A stretch of DNA of 64,000 bases from the NCBI GenBank assembly GCA_019634675.1, contig JAHCAX010000004.1:1-64000 (forward strand). The letters run 5' to 3'. Numbering within the stretch: the first letter of the stretch is position 1; each line of letters starts with the position of its first letter. This stretch comes from Acherontichlamydia pituitae. Lineage in GTDB: Bacteria > Chlamydiota > Chlamydiia > Chlamydiales > Rhabdochlamydiaceae. The position numbers and the translations under genes were made by a program. Shown in pieces: positions 17,846 through 27,446 of the stretch. The notes below the pieces were generated by a model. The model was not told where the DNA came from. It worked only from the letters and a program-made list of their open reading frames with translations, and did not search any database.

Positions 17846-18778
17846 TTAAATGACTCCGCTTTCATAGCCCATTTTCTTCAACAGCTCTGGAATAAACCGA
17901 AAAATGGCCTGCTCCTGGTCATCGACCTCGTACCCGACCTCTAGGACGGTTTGAAGTTCATCGTGCGAGAGCAGGCGGTTATCAACATGGGACTTGTCCT
18001 TGATCTTTCCAAAGTGAAGGGCTCCTCGCGTCCGATTGACATATTTGTTAATCCGCAATTGCGCCTTGCCGATCCTCTGAGCTGTCCGGTTGTCTTTAAA
18101 GTTGCATTTGTAAGGCGGCCATGTGAAAGTCGTATACTGTTCAGGTCTAAGGATGACCTTTTCAACACTCCGCTCGATCTTCTGCTCGGGAGCGTTTGTC
18201 ATTTCGACCGTCTGGATGACCAGCTTGCGTTTAGGAACCTGCTGATCCCTCGAAGCATCAAAATAATCCGACATCACTTGAATTCCTGGGAAGTCGTCGC
18301 AATTTGCCAACACTTCCGGAATGGAGCTAGCATTCACAGGCACAATGAACTCATCGATCTCAACAACAGCCAGCCATTTTGTGTCCTTGATCGCCTGATA
18401 TTTAGCTGCGTTCTCGAATGCCGGCAATTGGACAGTCAGCGCCCAAAGGACATCATCTTCCATATGAGAAGGAAACCTGTTGGGCCAATTGATCAATGTC
18501 ACGATCCCTTCTTTGATATAAGGAGCGAGCACCTCTTTTGTCCGATCTCTGCTTCCATTATTGTAAAGATAGAAATGTTCCACGCCGACGAGCTTATGGT
18601 ATTCGATCCACTCTTTCAGGTACTTCTCTTCATTTTTAATGAGTGAACAGATCGAAAAGCAGTACTTTTTCGGCTGGGGCGTACTGTTCAGTTCGCTTGC
18701 TCTAGCTCCTATTGATAAGAGCATCATCAATGAGAACAAAAGGAATGAACCTATTTGCGTTCTGATTCTCTTTAACAT
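17846..18778 (-). CDS. exported GT92-like glycosyltransferase
   Basis: A 310-residue protein with a signal peptide or anchor (residues about 10-28) and a GT-A fold of the GT92/DUF23 kind: ICSLIKNEEKYLKEWIEYH at 43-61, then HFYLYNNGSRDRTKEVL, and VEIDEFIVP near 138, where an acidic motif would bind the metal and sugar nucleotide. It lies 25 bases after the collagen gene at 18803 and 6 bases before the propeller gene, all on one strand. Its start has AGGAGAG 5 bases upstream (18778), preferred over an ATG six codons earlier. Glycosylation of the Thr-rich collagen repeats is an inference from gene order. Confidence 0.78.
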   Translation of the reverse strand: MLKRIRTQIGSFLLFSLMMLLSIGARASELNSTPQPKKYCFSICSLIKNEEKYLKEWIEYHKLVGVEHFYLYNNGSRDRTKEVLAPYIKEGIVTLINWPNRFPSHMEDDVLWALTVQLPAFENAAKYQAIKDTKWLAVVEIDEFIVPVNASSIPEVLANCDDFPGIQVMSDYFDASRDQQVPKRKLVIQTVEMTNAPEQKIERSVEKVILRPEQYTTFTWPPYKCNFKDNRTAQRIGKAQLRINKYVNRTRGALHFGKIKDKSHVDNRLLSHDELQTVLEVGYEVDDQEQAIFRFIPELLKKMGYESGVI

Positions 18779-18802
18779 GTTTTCTCTCCTCTTCAATTTT
18801 GC

Positions 18803-21712
18803 TTATCGCAGTTTAATAATTGTCATGTAGGCAACAGGGGAATTATTTGTTGTTGTTCCACCGCTTGGAATACCGATCGAAGCCCCTGTGACTGCTGGAT
18901 TTACCAAAGTGATCGTAGATGGATTTGATGTAATTTGCACAATAGTTGTGATACTTGCCATGATATAGGTTGCTTGCCCCGCTGTCGTATTTCCAGTTCG
19001 GTACTCGATCGCTTGGTAATCTGATATCGATGCGTTATTTAAACGCAGTTCAAACCTGACAGTCTGACTAACCGCCGCAGGGATGGCGCCGTATGTGATC
19101 TGATAAAAACCCGTATCGGCAATTCGTATTGATCCATTCGATGGAATCGAAATCGCGCTACCAGCAGCCTGCTCCCTTATTCCACCAGCAGCAGGGAATA
19201 GAATACTTGCCCCTGCTCCAACAGTTACCACACTTCCACTTGGAGGCAAAACAATGTAGGCAAAGTCTGCATTGGCAACACCAGTTGCGCCTGTAACTCC
19301 TGTTGCACCTGTAAATCCGGTAGCTCCAGTAAAGCCGGTGGCTCCGGTAAATCCGGTAGATCCTGTAAAACCTGTGGCTCCAGTGAATCCAGTGGCTCCA
19401 GTAAAGCCCGTCGCACCAGATGCACCAGTCGCACCTGTAAATCCGGTAGCTCCCGTAAAGCCAGTGGCTCCGGTAAATCCGGTAGATCCTGTAAAACCAG
19501 TCGCTCCTGTAAAGCCTGTCACTCCTGTAAAACCTGTGGCCCCGGTAAAGCCTGTTGTTCCTGTAAAACCTGTGGCCCCGGTAAAGCCTGTTGTTCCTGT
19601 AAAACCTGTGGCCCCGGTAAAGCCTGTAGCTCCAGTAAACCCTGTTGTTCCAGTAAAGCCGGTAGCTCCTGTAAAGCCCGTTGATCCTGTTGTCCCCGTA
19701 CTACCTGTAAAGCCTGTTGCACCAATGAAGCCAGTTGCACCTGTAAAACCTGTTGATCCTGTTGTTCCAGTACTTCCTGTAAAGCCAGTTGCACCTGTAA
19801 AACCCGTTGATCCTGTTGTTCCAGTACTTCCAGTAAAACCGGTAGCGCCTGTAATCCCCGTAATCCCCGTGAAACCGGTATTGCCTGTAAATCCAGTTGC
19901 CCCTGTGAAACCGGTAGCTCCTGTAAATCCGGTAGTTCCTGTTGTCCCCGTACTACCTGTGAAGCCAGTTGCCCCTGTAAAACCTGTTGCTCCAGTTGTG
20001 CCCGTACTACCTGTGAAACCGGTAGCTCCTGTAAAACCAGTTGCTCCTGTAAAACCAGTAGCGCCAGTAAAGCCTGTGGCTCCTGTTTCCCCTGTTGCTC
20101 CAGTAAAACCTGTCGCTCCCGTTTCTCCCGTTGCTCCGGTAAAGCCTGTTGATCCTGTTTCTCCTGTTGCGCCAGTAAAGCCTGTCGCTCCCGTTTCTCC
20201 TGTTGCGCCAGTAAAGCCTGTTGCTCCTGTTTCTCCTGTTGCGCCAGTAAAGCCTGTTGCTCCTGTTTCTCCTGTTGCGCCAGTAAAGCCTGTCGCTCCT
20301 GTTTCTCCTGTTGCGCCAGTAAAGCCTGTTTCTCCTGTTTCTCCTGTTGCGCCAGTAAAGCCTGTCGCTCCCGTTTCTCCTGTTGATCCGGTAAAGCCCG
20401 TGGCTCCCGTTTCCCCTGTTGCTCCGGTAAACCCTGTGGCTCCCGTTTCTCCTGTTGCTCCGGTAAAGCCTGTGGCTCCCGTTTCTCCAGTCGCGCCGGT
20501 AAACCCTGTGGCTCCCGTTTCTCCAGTCGCGCCGGTAAACCCTGTGGCTCCCGTTTCTCCTGTTGCTCCGGTAAACCCTGTGACTCCCGTTTCTCCTGTT
20601 ACTCCAGTAAACCCTGTGGCTCCTGTTTCCCCTGTTGATCCGGTAAAGCCTGTGGCTCCTGTTTCACCAGTAAAGCCTGTGGCTCCCGTCTCCCCCGTTA
20701 CTCCGGTAAACCCTGTTGCACCAGTCTCTCCCGTTGATCCGGTATAACCTGTAGCACCCGTTTCTCCTGTGGCTCCGGTATAACCTGTGGCACCCGTTTC
20801 TCCTGTGGCTCCGGTATAACCTGTGGCTCCTGTTTCTCCCGTTGATCCGGTATAACCTGTTGCTCCCGTTTCTCCTGTTGCTCCAGTAAACCCTGTTGCT
20901 CCCGTTTCCCCAGTCGCGCCGGTATAGCCTGTTGCTCCCGTTTCCCCAGTCGCGCCGGTATAGCCTGTTGCTCCCGTTTCCCCAGTCGTGCCAGTATAGC
21001 CTGTCGCTCCCGTTTCTCCAGTTGCTCCAGTAATTCCTGTTGCACCAGTTTCCCCTGTTACGCCTGTGGTTCCTGTAATCCCAGTTGCTCCTGTTTGCCC
21101 AGTTGCACCGGTAATACCTGTGGCACCTGTTTCTCCGGTCGCACCAGTCAAACCAGTTGCACCTGTTGTGCCAGTAGATCCAGTTAAACCGGTCGCACCG
21201 GTAGTCCCTGTAATCCCTGTAGAACCTGTAACTCCCGTTATTCCCGAAGCGCCTGTTGATCCCGTAGCACCAGCTGAACCCGGTGAACCAGTTGCGCCCG
21301 TGATTCCAGTCGCTCCTGTCAATCCAGTTGGCCCAGTTGGCCCCGTTGCGCCCTCCGATCCAGTAGCACCCGTTGTTCCTGTAGGACCTGTAACACCCGT
21401 CGGACCGGTGGATCCAGCAGGACCTGGAGGGCCGGGAGGACCTGGAGGGCCTGGTGGACCTTGTTTAGGCGCGCCAGTTTGAATGGTCTCTGCTGTTTCG
21501 CCATCGAAACGAAGGTCTTGGATGGGCGGATCAAGGCGGATGTATGACTTGTTGTCTGCAGAAAAATTAGGCTCGCCGTTTAGCAGCTGAATAGGAAAAG
21601 ATTCCTCAAGAAAAGAACCACTGCTCGAATTGGATTCAGCGAATGCGCAGGCTGTAAAAGCGATCAGAGAAAAAAGGAGTGCTTTGGTCTTTTTCAACTG
21701 AAATTCGAACAT
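18803..21712 (-). CDS. collagen-like protein 2
   Basis: A 969-residue collagen-like protein: signal peptide (ending AFA at 25), short N-terminal linker, QTGAPKQ, four GPP triplets, about 240 triplets dominated by Gly-Ala-Thr/Gly-Phe-Thr/Gly-Glu-Thr (about 84-815), and a C-terminal head with GSIRIADTGFYQITYGAIP, the same type as in the gene at 12406. It is the only collagen in the island without the Cys before the first GPP. A long 36-bp tandem array covers about 20071-20760. It heads the probable operon collagen, GT92, propeller, RidA. Confidence 0.9.
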   Translation of the reverse strand: MFEFQLKKTKALLFSLIAFTACAFAESNSSSGSFLEESFPIQLLNGEPNFSADNKSYIRLDPPIQDLRFDGETAETIQTGAPKQGPPGPPGPPGPPGPAGSTGPTGVTGPTGTTGATGSEGATGPTGPTGLTGATGITGATGSPGSAGATGSTGASGITGVTGSTGITGTTGATGLTGSTGTTGATGLTGATGETGATGITGATGQTGATGITGTTGVTGETGATGITGATGETGATGYTGTTGETGATGYTGATGETGATGYTGATGETGATGFTGATGETGATGYTGSTGETGATGYTGATGETGATGYTGATGETGATGYTGSTGETGATGFTGVTGETGATGFTGETGATGFTGSTGETGATGFTGVTGETGVTGFTGATGETGATGFTGATGETGATGFTGATGETGATGFTGATGETGATGFTGATGETGATGFTGSTGETGATGFTGATGETGETGFTGATGETGATGFTGATGETGATGFTGATGETGATGFTGATGETGATGFTGATGETGSTGFTGATGETGATGFTGATGETGATGFTGATGFTGATGFTGATGFTGSTGTTGATGFTGATGFTGSTGTTGTTGFTGATGFTGATGFTGNTGFTGITGITGATGFTGSTGTTGSTGFTGATGFTGSTGTTGSTGFTGATGFIGATGFTGSTGTTGSTGFTGATGFTGTTGFTGATGFTGATGFTGTTGFTGATGFTGTTGFTGATGFTGVTGFTGATGFTGSTGFTGATGFTGATGFTGATGASGATGFTGATGFTGATGFTGSTGFTGATGFTGATGFTGATGVTGATGVANADFAYIVLPPSGSVVTVGAGASILFPAAGGIREQAAGSAISIPSNGSIRIADTGFYQITYGAIPAAVSQTVRFELRLNNASISDYQAIEYRTGNTTAGQATYIMASITTIVQITSNPSTITLVNPAVTGASIGIPSGGTTTNNSPVAYMTIIKLR
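20071..20760. repeat. 36-bp tandem array in collagen gene 2
   Basis: Many near-identical 36-bp units encode GETGATGFTGAT with small changes (A to S, E to V). The array covers about 690 bp. Unit lengths keep the frame and collagen register, so the copy number can change freely. Confidence 0.8.
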
Positions 21713-21843
21713 CGCCTAAATCACCGGTGAAAATCAATATTTGCTGTAAAAATTTCATGAAATCTAGAAAAAGAAATTTAGAATTTAAGGAAATTCTAAG
21801 CAAGCTTAATCCTATCAATATAAGAGGTCTGCAAAGGCAGGCT

Positions 21844-21873
21844 AAAAGAAAGCCCTTTTCAGGCGAAAAGGGC
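21844..21873 (-). terminator. intrinsic terminator after RidA-like gene 2
   Basis: Read on the minus strand: a 9-bp stem (21865-21873 / 21852-21860), 4-base loop and a T-rich tail, 13 bases after the stop of the RidA-like gene. It separates that gene from the collagen operon downstream. Confidence 0.8.
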
Positions 21874-21885
21874 GAACACGGCATG

Positions 21886-22296
21886 TTACCGTTTTGTGTA
21901 AGCAATACACGAAATTTCTATATGTGCATTGTAAGGCAAACTGCGGACAGCTGAGACATCTCTTGCTGGCGGATACTGGAAATTAAACCGTTTTGCATAG
22001 GCGGCATCCATCGCATGATAATCGCGGATGTCTGTGAGATACACTTCTGTTTTGATCACTTGCTTCAAGGAGGAGCCCTTAACTTTTAGCAAATGTTGTA
22101 TATTATCAATGCATTGGTTCGTTAGAGTTTGTATATTGCCTTCGATCATCTCTCCCGTTATTGGATCTACTGGCAACTGAGCTGAGACGTAGATAAAATC
22201 ACCTGCGGTGACTACCGATGAATAACTTGCAGTCTGACTGCTGAAACCGCTCATTGAGCAGAACAAAGCACAGAGAAAAAAAACAGAACGAATCAT
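21886..22296 (-). CDS. exported RidA-like protein 2
   Basis: A 136-residue RidA-family protein with signal peptide (MIRSVFFLCALFCSMSGF) and the YPPARDVSAV/HIEISCIAY catalytic region. It is clearly paralogous to the protein at 15791, including the export signal. The frame opens further upstream, but the start at 22296 has AGGTGA 5 bases before it. It is followed by its own terminator and so is probably a single-gene unit. Two exported RidA-like proteins next to collagens suggest a role outside the cytosol. Confidence 0.85.
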   Translation of the reverse strand: MIRSVFFLCALFCSMSGFSSQTASYSSVVTAGDFIYVSAQLPVDPITGEMIEGNIQTLTNQCIDNIQHLLKVKGSSLKQVIKTEVYLTDIRDYHAMDAAYAKRFNFQYPPARDVSAVRSLPYNAHIEISCIAYTKR

Positions 22297-22650
22297 AAAT
22301 TCACCTATAAATAATGGGGATAACATGTACAAAAGAAGGTTGTTCAAAATCATGTAGAAACAACCTCTTTTGAAATTCTCATGAGACAATGAACCGAACA
22401 TAAAGCCAGTGCTAGTAAGGAAAAAGCTATAATCTCAGCCTAATCCTCAAAAATTTCACCAACTCAAATGGTTAACTTCTTCCATGAGATTGTCCCAAAA
22501 ATAGCCAACACGTGATTTAAAGTCTTACAGAAAATTAAAAAAAATTTTTATGCATTTATAAAATTTTCTTACATTCGGATTTTTCTGAGAATTGAAATGG
22601 AAAAAATGGGGTCTTGCTAAAGATGAGACAAAAAGATCCCTTCTAAGACA

Positions 22651-22962
22651 TATACATCGTGATTCAAAAATCGGAATTTGGCAAAGCCCAGTTCACAGCC
22701 AAGGCTGCTTCACCTGCTTTGCTCTTCAAAGGTCCACTGGACCTTTAAAGAGTCTTCGCAGCCCAGAATGTGGGGCAGGCTTCAGCCGTCGCCGAGGCTG
22801 CGGATAGACACGAGAAGGTTCGGAAGACCTTCGCGGTGCGGAGCAGGTGAAGCAGCCTTGGATGCGAACCGGCAAACCATGTGAAGACACATGATTGAAG
22901 CAGGCGGGACCATAGTCTGGGATGCCAGCGAAGCCAAAACCACTTTTTGAATCACGAGGCGT
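22651..22962. repeat. MITE-like repeat family B, copy 1 (long form)
   Basis: About 310 bp. The ends are inverted repeats: TCGTGATTCAAAAATCGGAA at the left, with TCGTGATTCAAAAAGTGG as the complement of the right end; the pairing continues through TTTGGCAAAGCC-like sequence. Inside is a perfect 19-bp inverted pair (22699-22717 / 22843-22861). It ends 4 bases before the stop codon of the collagen gene at 22967. Related copies lie at 27769 and 41263. Confidence 0.8.
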
Positions 22963-22966
22963 AAAA

Positions 22967-25420
22967 CTACTGAATTTGAATAATATCCATAAAGGCGCCA
23001 GGCCCAGATAACCCACCTGCACTTGATGCAGGACCTGACATTGTTCTGCTCGCGCCTGATCTATTGAATACTCGAAGAAGATCACCTGCATTGAGCGAAA
23101 TTATATTTGTCATGCAATGCAGTCCTCCTGGCGCACTATCATTGGCAACAACAAAATTTGAACCAATATCAGCCCCATTCAAATTTAGCGCAAATTGCGA
23201 AGGAGTGGGCGATCCATTATTAGCGACATAACCCCATGTGACCATATAGATCCCAGTGGTGGGAATAGTCACTACTCCTGCTGCTACTGTAATTCCAGAG
23301 AAGACAGCTGGAGTTGCATTAGTAAACGGGATCAACTGATTATTGTTAACATTAGGGCCGGATGTATAGGTAAAATAACCAAATGCAGGAACGCCCGGTC
23401 CTGTTGCGCCAGTCACTCCCGTAGCGCCGGTAGATCCAGTTATTCCCGTACGCCCTGTAGATCCTGTGAAGCCTGTTGCTCCTGTGAAACCGGTTGCTCC
23501 TGTGAAACCGGTTGCTCCTGTGAAACCGGTTGTTCCTGTGAAACCGGTTGTTCCTGTGAAGCCTGTTGTTCCTGTAAACCCGGTTGTTCCTGTAAACCCG
23601 GTTGTTCCGGTCAAGCCGGTTGCTCCAGTCAAGCCGGTAGGTCCTGTAAGCCCAGTAGATCCTGTGAAGCCGGTAGGTCCTGTGAACCCAGTTGTTCCAA
23701 CAAAACCTGTTGCGCCAGTAAATCCGGTTATTCCTGTAAGCCCAGTAGATCCAGTGAAGCCTGTAGGTCCTGTGAACCCGGTTGTTCCAGTAAATCCTGT
23801 TGCACCAGTAAATCCTGTTGTCCCAGTAAATCCTGTTGCACCAGTAAATCCTGTTGTTCCTGTGAAACCGGTTGCTCCCGTTTCTCCGGTAGATCCGGTA
23901 AATCCTGTTGTCCCAGTAAATCCTGTTGTTCCCGTGAAACCGGTCGCTCCCGTTTCTCCGGTAGGTCCAGTAAACCCTGTTGCCCCTGTGAATCCGGTAG
24001 ATCCTGTTTCACCGGTAGATCCAGTAAATCCTGTTGCTCCAGTGAAGCCAGTTAGTCCAGTAAAACCGGTAGCTCCAGTGAATCCTGTCGCCCCTGTGAA
24101 ACCAGTTACTCCCGTTCCACCGGTAGATCCAGTGAGTCCTGTCGCCCCTGTGAACCCGGTTGCTCCCGTTCCACCGGTAGATCCAGTGAGTCCTATCGCC
24201 CCTGTGAACCCGGTAGATCCTGTTTCACCGGTAGATCCAGTAAATCCTGTCGCCCCTGTGAAACCAGTTGCTCCAGTTCCACCGGTAGCACCAGTAAATC
24301 CAGTGGCTCCTGTGAACCCGGTAGATCCTGTTTCACCTGTTGCACCGGTAAATCCAGTGGCTCCTGTTTCTCCAGTGGCTCCTGTTTCTCCAGTAGATCC
24401 GGTAAATCCAGTGGAACCGATAAATCCTGTTGCTCCTGTAAACCCCGTTGCCCCTGTTTCACCGGTAGATCCAGTAAATCCTGTCGCCCCTGTGAAACCA
24501 GTTGCTCCCGTTCCACCGGTAGATCCGGTAAATCCCGTCGCCCCTGTGAAACCGGTAGATCCTGTTTCACCGGTAGATCCTGTTTCTCCGGTAGATCCGG
24601 TAAATCCCGTCGCCCCTGTGAACCCGGTAGATCCTGTTTCACCTGTAGCACCAGTAAATCCTGTTGCTCCTGTCTCACCTGTAGCACCAGTAAATCCAGT
24701 TGCTCCTGTCTCACCTGTAGCACCAGTTATGCCTGTAAGTCCGGAAAATCCCGTGATACCTGCTACACCATCTTGCCCATCAGTTCCCGTTTGTCCGGTA
24801 GCCCCGACCATGCCAGTAGCTCCCGTAACCCCCGTTTCTCCCGTTGTTCCTGTCGATCCAGTTGTTCCAGTTTGTCCAGTAATGCCGGTTAGTCCGGTAA
24901 CGCCTGTTGCTCCTGTTTGTCCAGTAACGCCTGTGGCTCCTGTTTGTCCAGTAACGCCTGTGGCTCCTGTTGTCCCTGTTGAACCAAATCCGGTAGCACC
25001 TGTTGCACCAGTTGTCCCTGTTGAACCAAATCCAGTAGCACCTGTTGCACCAGTTGTCCCTGTTGAACCAAATCCGGTAGCACCCGTTGCTCCGGTTGTT
25101 CCTGTTGAGCCAAATCCAGTGGAACCCGTTGCTCCGGTTGTTCCTGTTGCACCTGAACCTGTCATACCCGTAGCGCCTGTAGGTCCAGGGGGACCCGGCG
25201 GACCTGGAGGTCCAGGGGGACCCGGCGGTCCAGGAGGGCCCTGCTTTGGCGGAGAACCGCATCCAATTTCTAAAAATTCCATATTGTCAAGTGAATCGAT
25301 AGAAAGGTTCAACTCTGAAAAATCAGAACAAATTGAACTCTGTCCTGCAAAAGCGGATGCAGTTAAAGAAATGAGAGTGTATGCGACTGCGTATTTTTTT
25401 CTGTTCACCCTGTAAAACAT
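22967..25420 (-). CDS. collagen-like protein 3
   Basis: An 817-residue protein: signal peptide (ending AFA), short linker, FLEIGCGSPPK with its single Cys at 54, seven GPP triplets, about 190 Gly-X-Thr triplets, and a C-terminal head of the second type (FGYFTYTSG, GIYMVTWGYV, GGLHCMTNIISLNAGDLLRVFNRSG), which resembles the BclA/C1q fold. This head type is shared with the genes at 28163, 30846, 33769, 35198 and 36696. ATG at 25420 is preferred to the adjacent GTG. Its 3' end directly abuts repeat family B. Confidence 0.9.
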   Translation of the reverse strand: MFYRVNRKKYAVAYTLISLTASAFAGQSSICSDFSELNLSIDSLDNMEFLEIGCGSPPKQGPPGPPGPPGPPGPPGPPGPTGATGMTGSGATGTTGATGSTGFGSTGTTGATGATGFGSTGTTGATGATGFGSTGTTGATGATGFGSTGTTGATGVTGQTGATGVTGQTGATGVTGLTGITGQTGTTGSTGTTGETGVTGATGMVGATGQTGTDGQDGVAGITGFSGLTGITGATGETGATGFTGATGETGATGFTGATGETGSTGFTGATGFTGSTGETGSTGETGSTGFTGATGFTGSTGGTGATGFTGATGFTGSTGETGATGFTGATGFIGSTGFTGSTGETGATGETGATGFTGATGETGSTGFTGATGFTGATGGTGATGFTGATGFTGSTGETGSTGFTGAIGLTGSTGGTGATGFTGATGLTGSTGGTGVTGFTGATGFTGATGFTGLTGFTGATGFTGSTGETGSTGFTGATGFTGPTGETGATGFTGTTGFTGTTGFTGSTGETGATGFTGTTGFTGATGFTGTTGFTGATGFTGTTGFTGPTGFTGSTGLTGITGFTGATGFVGTTGFTGPTGFTGSTGLTGPTGLTGATGLTGTTGFTGTTGFTGTTGFTGTTGFTGTTGFTGATGFTGATGFTGATGFTGSTGRTGITGSTGATGVTGATGPGVPAFGYFTYTSGPNVNNNQLIPFTNATPAVFSGITVAAGVVTIPTTGIYMVTWGYVANNGSPTPSQFALNLNGADIGSNFVVANDSAPGGLHCMTNIISLNAGDLLRVFNRSGASRTMSGPASSAGGLSGPGAFMDIIQIQ

Positions 25421-25868
25421 CACAATTTCCAGAAACTGCGATTAAATTGCTGAAGGTTCGAAATCATTTCCCCCCTCATGTCAAAAAAATAAATTTAGTC
25501 ATGCGGGAATTACTAAGCAATACTTAATCAATCTTTCATATCTTCAAAAACCTCAAAGATCGGTTTCTGCTAGCGTCGCTAGCAAGAAAACAACTCCTGC
25601 CAAAAGCAGAAAAATTGGTCTGCCTTTGCTGATTCCTGCGTGCAGTTTACTGAGCGCGTTTCATTGGGAATACACAATGCAAGCCTGCAGAAATGTCGAC
25701 TGGCATTCCAGTCGGCGCGCTGCCAGCTTCCGCAAGAACATTTAAATAGAGTGCCTTTCTCGGACACCCAAGCAAGGAGGCTGGCGCGGCAGAATACGCA
25801 GCCTCTAAAAATTGACTTCAAAGAATGCAAGTTGAGTTACTAGCAATCATAAGCAGAACCCTCAACTT
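25421..25868. other. intergenic region with short inverted repeats
   Basis: About 450 bp between collagen gene 3 and propeller gene 3. It contains a 7-bp hairpin (CGACTGG-CATT-CCAGTCG, near 25697-25714) and GCTAGC/GCTAGT sequences near both ends (25570 and 25840), so it may be a decayed inverted-repeat element. The minus frame at 25579-25830 is open but has no protein-like features. Confidence 0.4.
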
Positions 25869-27446
25869 TTATGGAAAAGAGACATAGACAATGCTACTCT
25901 CTGAATTATCCGAATCTAAAGCGCCGATTCCATAAGTTACGGGCACATTTTGACCTTGGTTGTGATCGATGTAAGAGAGAACATCAGGGCTTAAATAAGT
26001 CAATGACATGCCGTTGCGATAGATCAAATATCCTGACAGATTAGGATCTGAGCTAGGACTCCACGTAATCGTATTGTAGTATTCATCAAATAGCCCGGAA
26101 TCATAAACACTTTGACTAACAGCTGGGTTGGAAGGAGGAATAACGAGGGTTCCTGATCCTGTAACGGATTGGATAATTTTGTTTGTCCCATTAAAGCTAA
26201 TCCATGCAGCGATAGCATTTGTTGTTGTTCCCCCTGTAATAACTGCCGTTATTTCCGGATAGCCATTTGAGCTTCCAGTCGATAATAGAGTTGGTACGCT
26301 CCACCCACATCCGACATCGGGGCATACTTGAGACTCTCTTGTGTAGATACTTGTATCGGAAGTAAATTGGTCATTAGCCATATAAGCTACAAATAGATCA
26401 TTTACATTGCTAATAGCTAGATCTATGGAATAGGCATATGTATATTTAGCCAAAGTAGAAGGTTCTAGCCAACTTTGCAGCATGGTTCTTTGAGATGATT
26501 GAACAGCGTAATTAGAGCCATCATAGGAATTCGTCCAAACAGCTGCCGGAAAACCTGAACTGCTATAGAAGATCTGGGACATTAGATTGCCAGGATTAGC
26601 AATTCCTCCTGTTGAAATGGACTCTGGAGTGCTCCAAGTCAAATCTTCCTCTTGATAATAAGCCGATTGAACCTGAACATTCGAATAAATTTGGTTTGAA
26701 ATGTTATACCCGAACCATATCGCTGTAGCATTACCGCTTGCATCGACAGCTATTTTCGCATAAGCGCTATTTTGATTTGAGGAAGAAATGGGAGCTTCTG
26801 TAGACCAGCTTCCAGAGATCGACTTTGTTGAAACATAGACCGTGTTGATCAAAGTTTGGCTGTCTTGAGCATGCCAAGTAGCAAAAACATCTCCATTATT
26901 CCCTATAGCAACTTGCGGAAAGCTCGCTCCAGAAGAAGATAGTGTGTCAGGAGTTGCAGACCAACTACCGCCAAATAGCTTTGTTGATGATTTGATGACA
27001 CCACCTTCTACCCACACCGCAACAATATCTCCATTAGAACAAACAGCAATTTGCGGCTCGGAAGAACTTGCAAGTGACAGACTGGACTCACTGCTCCATG
27101 AACCTCCAAAAAGTTTGTCTGCAGTCTTTACTGAATTGCTCTCAACCCAGACTGCTGTTGCATTTCCACTTGGATCAACGACAATCTGAGCTGAAGAAGC
27201 GCCATTTACTGATAAGGCGACAAGAGGATCCCAAGATTGATTAAGAAGCTTTGATCGAGATACAACCACTCCATTTTCAATCCACACCCCTATAGCATTT
27301 CCATTTTCGTCAGCTGCAAGGCTGAGATTGGTCGCATCAACATTATCTGATGAGATTGTTTCAGGAGGATAAGTCCATACATCGATCTGATTGCCAAATG
27401 ATTGAATTGACAAGACTAGAATCAACACTAAAAAAACCTTCTTCAT
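25869..27446 (-). CDS. secreted beta-propeller/FN3 protein 3
   Basis: A 525-residue paralogue of the proteins at 10559 and 16271, closest to 10559 (QIDVWTYPPETISSDNVDAT against EIDTWSSPPETISSTGVDAS). It has a signal peptide (MKKVFLVLILVLSIQSFG), propeller repeats (GNAIGVWIENG, GNATAVWVESN) and a C-terminal FN3-like domain (YYNTITWSPSSDPNLSGYLIYRNG). The start at 27446 is chosen for the signal peptide and AAAGG upstream. It stands alone between two collagens on the same strand. Confidence 0.8.
   Translation of the reverse strand: MKKVFLVLILVLSIQSFGNQIDVWTYPPETISSDNVDATNLSLAADENGNAIGVWIENGVVVSRSKLLNQSWDPLVALSVNGASSAQIVVDPSGNATAVWVESNSVKTADKLFGGSWSSESSLSLASSSEPQIAVCSNGDIVAVWVEGGVIKSSTKLFGGSWSATPDTLSSSGASFPQVAIGNNGDVFATWHAQDSQTLINTVYVSTKSISGSWSTEAPISSSNQNSAYAKIAVDASGNATAIWFGYNISNQIYSNVQVQSAYYQEEDLTWSTPESISTGGIANPGNLMSQIFYSSSGFPAAVWTNSYDGSNYAVQSSQRTMLQSWLEPSTLAKYTYAYSIDLAISNVNDLFVAYMANDQFTSDTSIYTRESQVCPDVGCGWSVPTLLSTGSSNGYPEITAVITGGTTTNAIAAWISFNGTNKIIQSVTGSGTLVIPPSNPAVSQSVYDSGLFDEYYNTITWSPSSDPNLSGYLIYRNGMSLTYLSPDVLSYIDHNQGQNVPVTYGIGALDSDNSESSIVYVSFP

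Noticed and set aside
22592..22884. Short plus-strand frames within 22592-22884
   Set aside because: They lie inside repeat family B, whose inverted structure explains the open frames; no start signal or known domain.
23466..25415. Very long open frame on the plus strand opposite collagen gene 3 (PVxPVxP repeats, about 650 codons); similar frames at 13400-14746, 19272-20747, 28521-29579, 31240-33159, 34184-35089, 35664-36449 and 37108-37947
   Set aside because: They are the complement of Gly-X-Thr codons (GGN-NNN-ACN read backwards gives PV-type codons), so openness is forced by the collagen sequence. None has a signal peptide, a head domain or a clear ribosome site, and all eight sense frames do.
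25579..25830. 83-codon minus-strand frame with several Cys
   Set aside because: No start context, no hydrophobic or domain pattern, and it lies in a region with degenerate inverted repeats.
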